DNA of 64,000 bases from Planctomycetota bacterium (GTDB taxonomy: Bacteria > Planctomycetota > UBA1135): the NCBI GenBank assembly GCA_027623295.1, contig JAQBXR010000001.1, positions 1 through 64,000 of the forward strand. Direction: 5' to 3'. The translations under genes were made by a program, and so were the position numbers. Of this stretch, positions 9,887-16,699 are shown one piece after another. The number at the start of each line of letters is the position of its first letter. Position 1 is the stretch's first letter. Below the pieces are notes generated by a model. The model saw nothing but the letters and a program-made list of their open reading frames with translations. It was not told where the DNA came from and did not search any database.

Positions 9887-10680
9887 CGTTTTTTCAGGGC
9901 TGCCTGGTAGAGCTTGTTCGCCTCAGGCATTAAAGCGCGTAAACGCTCGATGCGAGTGCCTGGGCTTGGATGCGTCGACAGAAACTCCGGGGGTGCACCG
10001 GAAGAGGCAGCGCCCATGCGTTCCCATAAACCAATCGCAGCTTCTGGGTTGTAGCCAGCATGTGCCGCGAGCATTAAGCCAACTTCATCGGCTTCCGATT
10101 CGTGACTGCGCGAAAACGGGAGCATGACGCCGACATTGCTTCCAACGCCAAGTGCCATCATGTAACCATTGCGCTCATCTGGATCCATATCCTTCATGCT
10201 AAAGGATGCACCCAGCATGCCAAGTTGCAGCAACATGTTGTGGCTCACGCGTTCCGCGCCATGATGCGAAGTAGCGTGCGCAATCTCGTGTCCCATAACC
10301 GCGGCAAGGCTGTCTTCATCTTGGGTGATGGCGAGCAGGCCGGTGTAGACCGCAGTCTTGCCACCGGGCAGTGCCCAAGCATTTGCAGTGTCAGGAGAAT
10401 CAATCAGCTTGAACTCCCAGCGAAAGCGTTTGGCATCGGATTCTGGCAGTAAATCGGTCGCGGCACGCGCAATGCGTTCTCCAATCCGACGCACCATTTC
10501 GGCATCGGCGCCGGTGGTAATCACGCGCTCCTCAGCCAACATTTCGGTGTAAGCCTGAGCACCCATTTTCATTTCCTGGCCCGCGCTCATGAAATTCACC
10601 TGAGAACGACCGGTGCCGGGGACCGAGGAACAAGCCGCTGCGAGCACGACAAGCAAAAGAGGTGGAAGAAAAACACGCAT
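9883..10680 (-). CDS. M48-family metallopeptidase lipoprotein (LoiP/BepA-like)
   Basis: The 265-residue protein starts at the ATG at 10680. A longer frame upstream runs into the divergent gpmI gene and lacks any signal. The N-terminus is a lipoprotein signal with lipobox LAAAC. The catalytic zinc motif HEIAH lies in VMGHEIAHATSHHGAER, and the third ligand is probably the Glu in SHESEADEVGLML. Relatives are outer-membrane-associated quality-control proteases of the M48B/C type. It is the first gene of a four-gene minus-strand operon and lies 45 bases from the divergent gpmI start. Confidence 0.9.
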   Translation of the reverse strand: MRVFLPPLLLVVLAAACSSVPGTGRSQVNFMSAGQEMKMGAQAYTEMLAEERVITTGADAEMVRRIGERIARAATDLLPESDAKRFRWEFKLIDSPDTANAWALPGGKTAVYTGLLAITQDEDSLAAVMGHEIAHATSHHGAERVSHNMLLQLGMLGASFSMKDMDPDERNGYMMALGVGSNVGVMLPFSRSHESEADEVGLMLAAHAGYNPEAAIGLWERMGAASSGAPPEFLSTHPSPGTRIERLRALMPEANKLYQAALKKR

Positions 10681-10705
10681 GATGTCTATATCGTAGTAGC
10701 AAACC

Positions 10706-10718
10706 GTGCTGATAGCAC
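10706..10718. promoter_or_regulatory. Small perfect inverted repeat in the gpmI / M48 divergent promoter gap
   Basis: GTGCT-gat-AGCAC is a perfect 5-bp inverted repeat in the 45-bp gap between two divergent genes. It ends 7 bases before the gpmI ATG. It could be an operator or a small leader hairpin; a chance occurrence cannot be excluded. Confidence 0.25.
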
Positions 10719-10725
10719 CCCTCTC

Positions 10726-12264
10726 ATGACTCCAAAGCGCCCAAAACTTCTCATCGTACTGGATGGCTGGGGATATGCCCTGCCCAGCGACAGCAACGCC
10801 ATTACCCATGCGCCGGCCGAGAATTTCCTTTCCTGGTGGGAAGAATGGCCCCATGCGCTGCTTTCAGCCTCGGGCAAGGAAGTGGGGCTGCCGCCTGGGC
10901 TTATGGGTAATTCCGAGGTCGGCCACACCAATCTGGGAGCGGGACGCCGGGTTTATCAGACTATTTCGCGCATTGGGGAGAGCATTCGATCCGGCGAATT
11001 TCAACGTTTGGGCGTTTTGCGGCAGGCCGTAGAAGCCGCCAAAGAGAGTGGTGGATGTCTCCATCTTTTCGGTTTACTAGGCGACGGCGGTGTGCATGCC
11101 ATCGATGACCACCTAGAAGCCATCCTTGCTTTAGCCGCCTCCATGAATCTGCCTGGCGAACGCATTTTGTTGCATGGATTGCTCGATGGCCGCGATACAC
11201 CGCCATCGTCAGCGATGGGTTATGTCGCACGCTTGGAGCCGCTTCTGCAAAAGACTGGCGCGCGTTTCGCTACTTTATGCGGTCGCTATTTTGGCATGGA
11301 CCGCGATAACAACTGGGAGCGCACCCAATTGTTCTGGGATTTGATGATCCACGGCAAGTCGGAGTATCAGGCACAGAGCGCCGTGCAAGCGGTGGAAAAT
11401 TCTTATGCGCGCGGCGAAACCGACGAGTTCATAAAGCCCATTTCAATTGGGAATCCTGCCTTGATCAAAGACGGCGATTCGGTTTTGAGCCTTAATTTTC
11501 GAGCCGATCGGGTGCGTCAGATTACGGCTGCCTTCCTTGGTGATGAACATTTCAGTGGATTCAAGCGCGGTGCAGTTCCTGCAGTCCGATATACCACCAT
11601 GACTCAATACTCCAGGGAGTTCTCCTGCGCGGTGGCTTACCCACCGCTGGAGCTGACTTCTATGTTTGGGGAGCTGGTCGCAGAAGCCGGCTTGCGTCAA
11701 TTCCGTTGCGCCGAAACTGAAAAATATGCGCATGTCACATTTTTCTTTAATGGTGGGCGAGAAGCGGTCTATAAGGGAGAGGAACGGCACTTGGTGGCTT
11801 CACCAAAGGTGGCCACTTATGACCTGAAGCCCGAAATGTCGGCTTTTGAAGTCACCGCCGCCGTACTTGACCGTCTTGATCAAGGTGAAAATGATTTGTA
11901 TGTGATTAACTTTGCCAACACCGACATGGTCGGACACACCGGAATTGTGCCTGCCGCAGAAGCCGCGGTGCGTGCGGTTGATGGCTGCTTGAAGCAAATC
12001 GTAGATTCCGCGCTCAAGCATGGTGGCACCGTGGCCATCACGGCAGACCACGGCAACGCGGAACAAATGATTGATCCGGTCACCGGCGAAGTGCATACCG
12101 CGCACACGGTCAATCCGGTTCCCTTCCTCTTTATTGGAGAGGAATTCCGCGGTGCCAAGCTGCGTGAAATGGGCGTGCTTGCCGACGTAGCCCCAACATT
12201 CATGCAGGCTATGGGTTTGGAGCAGCCCGAGGTTATGGATGGTCACTCGCTCTTAGCTCAATAA
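10726..12264 (+). CDS. gpmI: 2,3-bisphosphoglycerate-independent phosphoglycerate mutase
   Basis: The 512-residue protein has the full iPGM length and motifs. The N-terminal metal Asp is in LLIVLDGWGY, the phosphoserine motif is GNSEVGHTNLGAGR, the inserted phosphotransferase domain contains HGLLDGRDTPP, and the C-terminal metal site is TADHGNAEQM with HTAHTVNPVPF. It interconverts 3- and 2-phosphoglycerate using two manganese ions. The ATG at 10726 has no clear Shine-Dalgarno sequence. The following secreted-protein remnant starts 4 bases after the stop. Confidence 0.97.
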   Translation: MTPKRPKLLIVLDGWGYALPSDSNAITHAPAENFLSWWEEWPHALLSASGKEVGLPPGLMGNSEVGHTNLGAGRRVYQTISRIGESIRSGEFQRLGVLRQAVEAAKESGGCLHLFGLLGDGGVHAIDDHLEAILALAASMNLPGERILLHGLLDGRDTPPSSAMGYVARLEPLLQKTGARFATLCGRYFGMDRDNNWERTQLFWDLMIHGKSEYQAQSAVQAVENSYARGETDEFIKPISIGNPALIKDGDSVLSLNFRADRVRQITAAFLGDEHFSGFKRGAVPAVRYTTMTQYSREFSCAVAYPPLELTSMFGELVAEAGLRQFRCAETEKYAHVTFFFNGGREAVYKGEERHLVASPKVATYDLKPEMSAFEVTAAVLDRLDQGENDLYVINFANTDMVGHTGIVPAAEAAVRAVDGCLKQIVDSALKHGGTVAITADHGNAEQMIDPVTGEVHTAHTVNPVPFLFIGEEFRGAKLREMGVLADVAPTFMQAMGLEQPEVMDGHSLLAQ

Positions 12265-12268
12265 CACT

Positions 12269-13029
12269 ATGAACCTTCGCTTACTTTCGATTCTGTTCGT
12301 TTTTGCTTGTGCCAGTTCGCTTTCGGCGCAGACCACATTCTTTGTGGATCCTGTGGGTGGCAGCGATGGCGCCGATGGATCTCAAGCTACACCTTTTGAA
12401 TCCTTGACCTTCGCCATGACCCAGGCCACCGCTGGGGATACCGTCACCTTGCTAGCAGGCACTTATTCAACGGTGAATGAAACCTTCCCGATTCTGCTGG
12501 TCCCAGCGCTGCAGTCCAAATCAGCATTACCTTAGATGGGGCCAGTATTCTTCAATCAGACATCACCATCACTTCCTTGGGTGGTTCCATCGTGTTGCAG
12601 CTTCCTGCATTAACCGCTGGCAACAGAGACCTGGTGGTGACTAACCCTGGCGGCCAAACGGGAAGCTTTAATCTTAGGATTTCTGCTCCGTCCTTAGATG
12701 ACTTGGGCTCCGACAACGACTGTTTCGTGGCCACTGCTGCGCACGGCAATTATAAATCGCACGAAGTCTTTGCCTTGCGTCGATTCCGCGACCAGTACTT
12801 GAAAGCCACTCCAGCAGGCAATCAATGTGTTGATTGGTATTACGAGCAAGGCCCGAAAGGAGCCGCTTTTCTGTTAGAGCATGAATGGGCGCGTAAGGGT
12901 GCGCGTGCCGCCTTGGTCCTGCCGGTTGCCGTTGCCGATGGCATCACCCAATGGAACCCAGGTCAGCGCTTTGCTTTTGGCGTATTGCTGCTTGGCTTTC
13001 TGCTGCGCCTTACTCGACGTCGGGTTTAG
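12269..13029 (+). pseudogene. Frame-broken secreted beta-helix (DUF1565-like) / TIG-like / CFI-box C-terminal protein
   Basis: Two adjoining frames belong to one ancestral gene. Frame A (12269-12535, 88 codons) has a signal peptide and a DUF1565-like parallel-beta-helix opening (FFVDPVGGSDGADGSQATPF, then AGDTVTLLAGTYS). Frame B is open from 12481 to 13029. It carries a TIG/IPT-like tail (DLVVTNPGGQTGSF), a CFI-box-type C-terminal region (CFVATAAHGN, ALRRFRDQYL, then a hydrophobic segment and the basic end RLTRRRV). The frames overlap at 12481-12535, and neither half makes sense alone. A beta-helix normally needs a few hundred more residues, so an internal deletion plus frameshift is likelier than a single slip. 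An assembly error remains possible. Confidence 0.65.
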
Positions 13030-13069
13030 AAAAAGAGGGGCACCCTCCACCGATTAGCGAGAGGATATA

Positions 13070-14173
13070 ATGCACGGTCTCATGAGCGTTTCCTGCGGCA
13101 TTGTGGGGCTTCCGAACGTCGGTAAGTCCACCATTTTTAGCGCCTTATCTTCTGCGAAAGCGGAAGTCGGCAACTTTCCCTTTTGCACGATTGAGCCCAA
13201 TGTGGCGGTGGTGGAGGTCCCTGACGCTCGCCTTGAGCTGATCCATGGTTATGTGGAAACCCAAAGGGTTCTGCCGGCAGTGGTGAAAATCGTCGACATT
13301 GCTGGATTGGTGGCTGGTGCCGCGGAAGGCGAAGGCATGGGCAACAAGTTCCTCGGGAACATCAAGGAATGCGATGCCATCATGCAAGTGGTGCGTTGCT
13401 TTGGTGGCGACAAGGTATTGCGCGATACTCCGGTTGACCCAGTTGACGACATTGAAGTCATCGAGCTCGAGCTCGGCCTGGCGGACATGGAAACTTTGAA
13501 GCGCAACTCCGATCGGGTGATGAAAAAGGCGCGCGCCGGAGACAAAGATTGCCAAGCGGAGAAGGAAGTTTATGACTTGGCGCTGGAAATTCTCGATGCC
13601 GGCAAGCCCTTGCGCACCTACGATTGGAAAGATCGGCAGCGCAAACTGCTCAAGCCGTTGTTCCTTATGAGCATGAAGCCGGTGCTTTACGTTGCCAACG
13701 TGGCCGATGACGATCTCGATGGAGAGAGCGAGTGGTGTCAGAAAGTTGCCGAGTACGCGGCTAGTCATGGCTCTCAATGGGTTCCGATTTGCGGCGACCT
13801 TGAGTTGGAGCTGCGCTCCATGGAAGAAGAAGATCGGGCTATGTTCATGGAGGAACTTGGCGTGGAGAAGCTTGGTTTAGAGCGGTTGATTCAAACCGTG
13901 TACAAGTTGCTCGGCCTTCAAACCTACTTCACTGCCGGTGAAAAAGAGGTTCGCGCTTGGACCATTCACGCTGGAGACACCGCGCCGGTAGCTGCAGGTG
14001 TCATCCACACCGACTTTGAGAAGGCGTTCATTCGCGCTGAGGTCTACTCGGTGGAGGATCTTGATCAGCATCAGTCCGAGGCTGCCATCCGCGCAGCAGG
14101 ACGATTGCGGACCGAAGGGCGGGACTACAGCATGCGGGACGGCGATATCGTGCACTTCCTGATTGGAAAATAG
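13070..14173 (+). CDS. ychF: Redox-regulated ribosome-binding ATPase YchF (OBG family)
   Basis: The 367-residue protein has the YchF P-loop GIVGLPNVGKST, the FCTIEPN switch, VDIAGLV and the non-canonical base-recognition site around YVANVAD instead of NKxD, which explains ATP preference in the family. The C-terminal TGS domain is present (TAGEKEVRAWTIHAGDTAP). The ATG at 13070 follows AGAGGA by about 5 bases. A second in-frame ATG at 13082 gives the usual family N-terminus (MSVSCGIVGLP) but has no ribosome site. The protein is cytoplasmic and binds ribosomes in stress and translation control. Confidence 0.95.
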   Translation: MHGLMSVSCGIVGLPNVGKSTIFSALSSAKAEVGNFPFCTIEPNVAVVEVPDARLELIHGYVETQRVLPAVVKIVDIAGLVAGAAEGEGMGNKFLGNIKECDAIMQVVRCFGGDKVLRDTPVDPVDDIEVIELELGLADMETLKRNSDRVMKKARAGDKDCQAEKEVYDLALEILDAGKPLRTYDWKDRQRKLLKPLFLMSMKPVLYVANVADDDLDGESEWCQKVAEYAASHGSQWVPICGDLELELRSMEEEDRAMFMEELGVEKLGLERLIQTVYKLLGLQTYFTAGEKEVRAWTIHAGDTAPVAAGVIHTDFEKAFIRAEVYSVEDLDQHQSEAAIRAAGRLRTEGRDYSMRDGDIVHFLIGK

Positions 14174-14199
14174 TCCTAGAACGGCGTTCTGCTCTAGGA
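14174..14199 (+). terminator. Inverted repeat just after ychF, possible weak terminator
   Basis: TCCTAGA (14174-14180) and TCTAGGA (14193-14199) form a perfect 7-bp stem directly after the ychF stop; an alternative inner stem GAAC/GTTC is also possible. No run of T follows, so factor-independent termination is not convincing. Confidence 0.3.
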
Positions 14200-14436
14200 A
14201 GTCGTGAGAATGTGCATAACCGGGACTTCTTGAAGCCATATCTTAGCCATAGTTGGTGCCTACACCTGCATGCCATCGGTCAGTACGCCGGAATGGCAGC
14301 TTGGAACTCTGAGTTATGAATCTGCGCATAAGGCGGAAGCATTTCCTTAGTCGCAGATCCACGCGTGGGGTTTGACTTCCGCATGGAAGACTTTTCTGGC
14401 GACTTGGATTGTTGCGCAAGACGAGTCCGCAGCGAT

Positions 14437-14595
14437 TCATGCGCAACCATTCACTCCGGAAGCCGGGGATTGGATGCGTTCTGGGGAGGTCTCCAAATCG
14501 ATTTCCTCCCGTTTCTGTCCGTTATTCTCTAAAAGGCTCTTGGCCCGGATGCTGTAAGGGCAGGTGGTTCGGGTGTAGATTTCGATTTTTGCCAT
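14437..14595 (-). pseudogene. Glutaredoxin N-terminal fragment (truncated)
   Basis: The minus strand reads from ATG (14595-14593) to TGA (14439-14437), 52 codons. The first 42 residues are clearly glutaredoxin-like: a beta strand AKIEIYT, the active-site turn TTCPYS (CPYC with the second Cys replaced by Ser), helix RAKSLLENN, and the second strand REEIDLETSPER. The second half of the fold (the TVPQIF cis-proline segment and the GG motif) is missing, and no continuation is visible in other frames downstream. It lies head-to-head with bolA-grxD, 104 bases away. Most likely a decayed gene, though a short stable peptide cannot be excluded. Confidence 0.6.
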
Positions 14596-14699
14596 GAGCG
14601 TGGTTTCGTGGGACAATGCCCAGAGTGACTAATAGTTACTCTACCTCAGAGTTAAACTGCTCGGAAAGTTCCCGGGATTGTCCTAAATTACGCATCACA

Positions 14700-14930
14700 A
14701 TGGACGCAGACACCGTAAGCGAAATCGTCACCAGCAAGCTGGATGGCTCCACCTGTAAAGTAACCGACCTCACTGGAACCCTGGATCACTGGGGTTTGGA
14801 AGTGACTTGGCCCGGCTTTGAGGGCTTGACGCTCATGCAACAGCACAAACATGTGTTGGAAATCGTGCGCCCCTACATGTCGGAAGGAGATAACTCCATT
14901 CACGCTGTTCAGATCAGCACCAAAAGTTGA
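14700..14930 (+). CDS. BolA/YrbA family protein
   Basis: The 76-residue product starts at the ATG at 14700. The open frame upstream has no family similarity. It has the short BolA fold with the signature around LTLMQQHKHVLEIVRPYMSE near the C-terminus and an IHAVQIST end. BolA proteins bind a shared [2Fe-2S] cluster with monothiol CGFS glutaredoxins, and that partner is the next gene, three bases after the stop. The pair probably works in iron-sulfur trafficking or iron sensing. Confidence 0.85.
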   Translation: MDADTVSEIVTSKLDGSTCKVTDLTGTLDHWGLEVTWPGFEGLTLMQQHKHVLEIVRPYMSEGDNSIHAVQISTKS

Positions 14931-14933
14931 ATC

Positions 14934-15260
14934 ATGGAAATTAAGGAAAAAATAGAAGAGATCATTAAGCAGCATCCCGTGCTGATTTTTATCAAAGGCA
15001 ACAAGATGTTTCCACGCTGTGGTTTCTCCCAAGCCGTGGTGGAAGTGTTCAAAGAACTAGATGTGCCTTTCGAGGCTGTCGACATTTTTGATCACCCAGG
15101 CATTAAACCAGCTTTGGTGGAAATTACCGATTGGCCAACCACGCCGCAGATCTTCCTCGGCGGTGAGTTTATAGGAGGGGGCGACATCGTGCGCCAACTG
15201 CACGCCCAAGGCGAGTTGAAGGCCATGGTGGACAAGGTCCTGCCTGACCCCGTCAGCTAG
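14934..15260 (+). CDS. grxD: Monothiol glutaredoxin, Grx4 type
   Basis: The 108-residue product carries the CGFS active site in KMFPRCGFSQ, the upstream FIKG glutathione motif, the cis-proline segment WPTTPQIF and the GGGDI motif near the C-terminus. These are the marks of Grx4/GrxD proteins that hold and deliver [2Fe-2S] clusters. The gene follows the bolA-type gene by three bases and is surely co-transcribed. A glutaredoxin fragment of the other (dithiol-like) class lies divergently upstream. Confidence 0.95.
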   Translation: MEIKEKIEEIIKQHPVLIFIKGNKMFPRCGFSQAVVEVFKELDVPFEAVDIFDHPGIKPALVEITDWPTTPQIFLGGEFIGGGDIVRQLHAQGELKAMVDKVLPDPVS

Positions 15261-15323
15261 GAATTCTCTGTTCTACCAAGGAGTCCGGCGAAATCTATCG
15301 TCGGGCTCGTTACATTAGGGGCC

Positions 15324-16538
15324 ATGCGGCTCCTTGTCGTCTACCGCGGCCTTCCTTGGCCCTACTCCGAGGGTTATCACCTACGCATTCTCCACCTGTT
15401 TAGCAGGCTGGCGAAGCGCCATGAGGTGCATCTACTCGCATTGATTCAAGACGATGAGCAGCGTGCAAAGTTGGCGCCGTTAGAGGAGCAGAAGATCTTC
15501 TCCAGCATCACTTTGTTAGATGTGCCGCGTCGCAGTGGAGTCGGGCGCTTCCGTACCAATCTTGGTATTGGGCCGGTATCGGCGTTTCGCTCGGAGTACC
15601 CAGGTTTCGATCAACGCGTGGCAGAGGAAACCGAAAAGTTAGTTTCCCAGCACAAGATCGATGCCGCCTATGTGTTCGATCCATGGGCTGACTTGTGGTT
15701 CCGCAGCGGCGCAAAGGTCATTCCGACCCTGCTCGATATCTGCGATTGCCGGACCTTGTTTTACGACCGGCATCTGGACCGCGGCGGTTTGAGTTTGGCG
15801 GAAGGCGCGCGTACGCGTCAGCTGCGGCATCGTTTTTTGGCCTTTGAAACTTTTGCCATGAAGCTTTATCCCATGGCCACCGCAGTTTCGCCTTTGGATC
15901 AAGAGCGCTTGGAGCGTATGCATCCAACTGGACGCGTCGAGCTGATTCCAAACGGCGTGGACTTGGATATGTTCCAGCCGGTGGAAGGGGTGGAAGAAGT
16001 CCCAGGCAACCTGATCCTATTCGGCAATATGGACTTCTTGCCCAACGTAGATGCCGCGATTCACTTTGCGCGCGACATTCTGCCCTTAGTGCGCGCGCGT
16101 CATCCGGAGGTCACCTTCACCATCGTCGGCACCAATCCTGTGCCTGAAGTCCTGGCCTTGGCCGGCTTACCTGGCGTGGAAGTGACGGGACGCGTGGAAG
16201 ATCTAAAGCCCTTTATCCAGCGCGCCTGCATGTTGGTTGCGCCGATGCGTTTCGGCGCGGGAATTAAGAACAAGGTCCTGGAATCGATGGCGGTTGAAAA
16301 ACCTGTCGTCACCAATAGCACCGGAGTGGAAGCCATGCACGATGAAGTGCGGGAACTGCTGGTTATTGCTGACGAGGACCATGACTTCGCTACTGCCGTG
16401 TCCGACTTACTCGATGACCCAGAGCGTCGGGCGAAACTCGGCCATCATGGGCGCGAGGTCATGGGCCGGCTGCACTCCTGGGATGCCGCCGCTGAAGCTT
16501 ACGAGCGCCTCTTCGAGGAGCTCGCAGCTTCGAAGTAG
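15324..16538 (+). CDS. Glycosyltransferase family 4
   Basis: The 404-residue protein is a GT-B fold enzyme. The N-terminal half starts LLVVYRGLPWPYSEGYHLRI with the flexible acceptor-side opening. The C-terminal half has ILFGNMDFLPNVDAAI, then FTIVGTNPVP and the donor-binding stretch PMRFGAGIKNKVLESMAVEK followed by PVVTNSTGVEAM. Such enzymes occur in polysaccharide or glycolipid clusters, often those named as exopolysaccharide-associated sugar transferases; no other such genes flank it here. AGGGG lies just before the ATG at 15324. Donor and acceptor are unknown. Confidence 0.88.
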   Translation: MRLLVVYRGLPWPYSEGYHLRILHLFSRLAKRHEVHLLALIQDDEQRAKLAPLEEQKIFSSITLLDVPRRSGVGRFRTNLGIGPVSAFRSEYPGFDQRVAEETEKLVSQHKIDAAYVFDPWADLWFRSGAKVIPTLLDICDCRTLFYDRHLDRGGLSLAEGARTRQLRHRFLAFETFAMKLYPMATAVSPLDQERLERMHPTGRVELIPNGVDLDMFQPVEGVEEVPGNLILFGNMDFLPNVDAAIHFARDILPLVRARHPEVTFTIVGTNPVPEVLALAGLPGVEVTGRVEDLKPFIQRACMLVAPMRFGAGIKNKVLESMAVEKPVVTNSTGVEAMHDEVRELLVIADEDHDFATAVSDLLDDPERRAKLGHHGREVMGRLHSWDAAAEAYERLFEELAASK

Positions 16539-16545
16539 TTTCGGT

Positions 16546-16692
16546 TTACTGAACCTGTAGACGGAACAAGCTTGAAGTCTGCAGCGGACCGTTGGCGGGG
16601 CGTGAGAGTTCGGTAGCGCCGTTTTGGGCTGTGGCCGAAGTGGCACACAACCCAAGAAGAGCGGCAGTCAAAGTGAAGCGATGGAGCTTCAA
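16546..16692 (-). CDS. 48-residue secreted micro-ORF, possible relic of the neighbouring secreted family
   Basis: On the minus strand a TTG (16692-16690) follows the stop of the M28 peptidase by seven bases, with AGG five bases before it, and the frame runs to TAA at 16548-16546. The product has a convincing signal peptide (MKLHRFTLTAALLGLCATSA, cleavage near TAQ) and a 25-residue remainder ending SSLFRLQVQ. The two large secreted proteases upstream end SNLHTLTVN and SNLLTFTVQ, so the tail looks like the last strand of the same C-terminal module. It may be a deletion remnant of a third paralogue or a real small secreted protein. The TTG start is a guess. Confidence 0.4.
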   Translation of the reverse strand: MKLHRFTLTAALLGLCATSATAQNGATELSRPANGPLQTSSLFRLQVQ

Positions 16693-16699
16693 GATGGCC

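Larger units (their letters stand above)
14174..14699. other. Gene-poor interval between ychF and bolA
   Basis: These 526 bases hold no full-length gene. The only coding-like piece is a 52-codon glutaredoxin fragment on the minus strand (14437-14595). The stretch 14200-14436 shows no recognisable domain in any frame and looks like decayed or non-coding DNA. The last 104 bases before bolA probably hold its promoter; I could not pick a confident -35/-10 pair. Confidence 0.5.

Noticed and set aside
14243-14446. Minus-strand frame of 67 codons after the glutaredoxin fragment
   Set aside because: It is very rich in Arg and Cys with no glutaredoxin C-terminal motifs; it does not restore the missing half of the fold.
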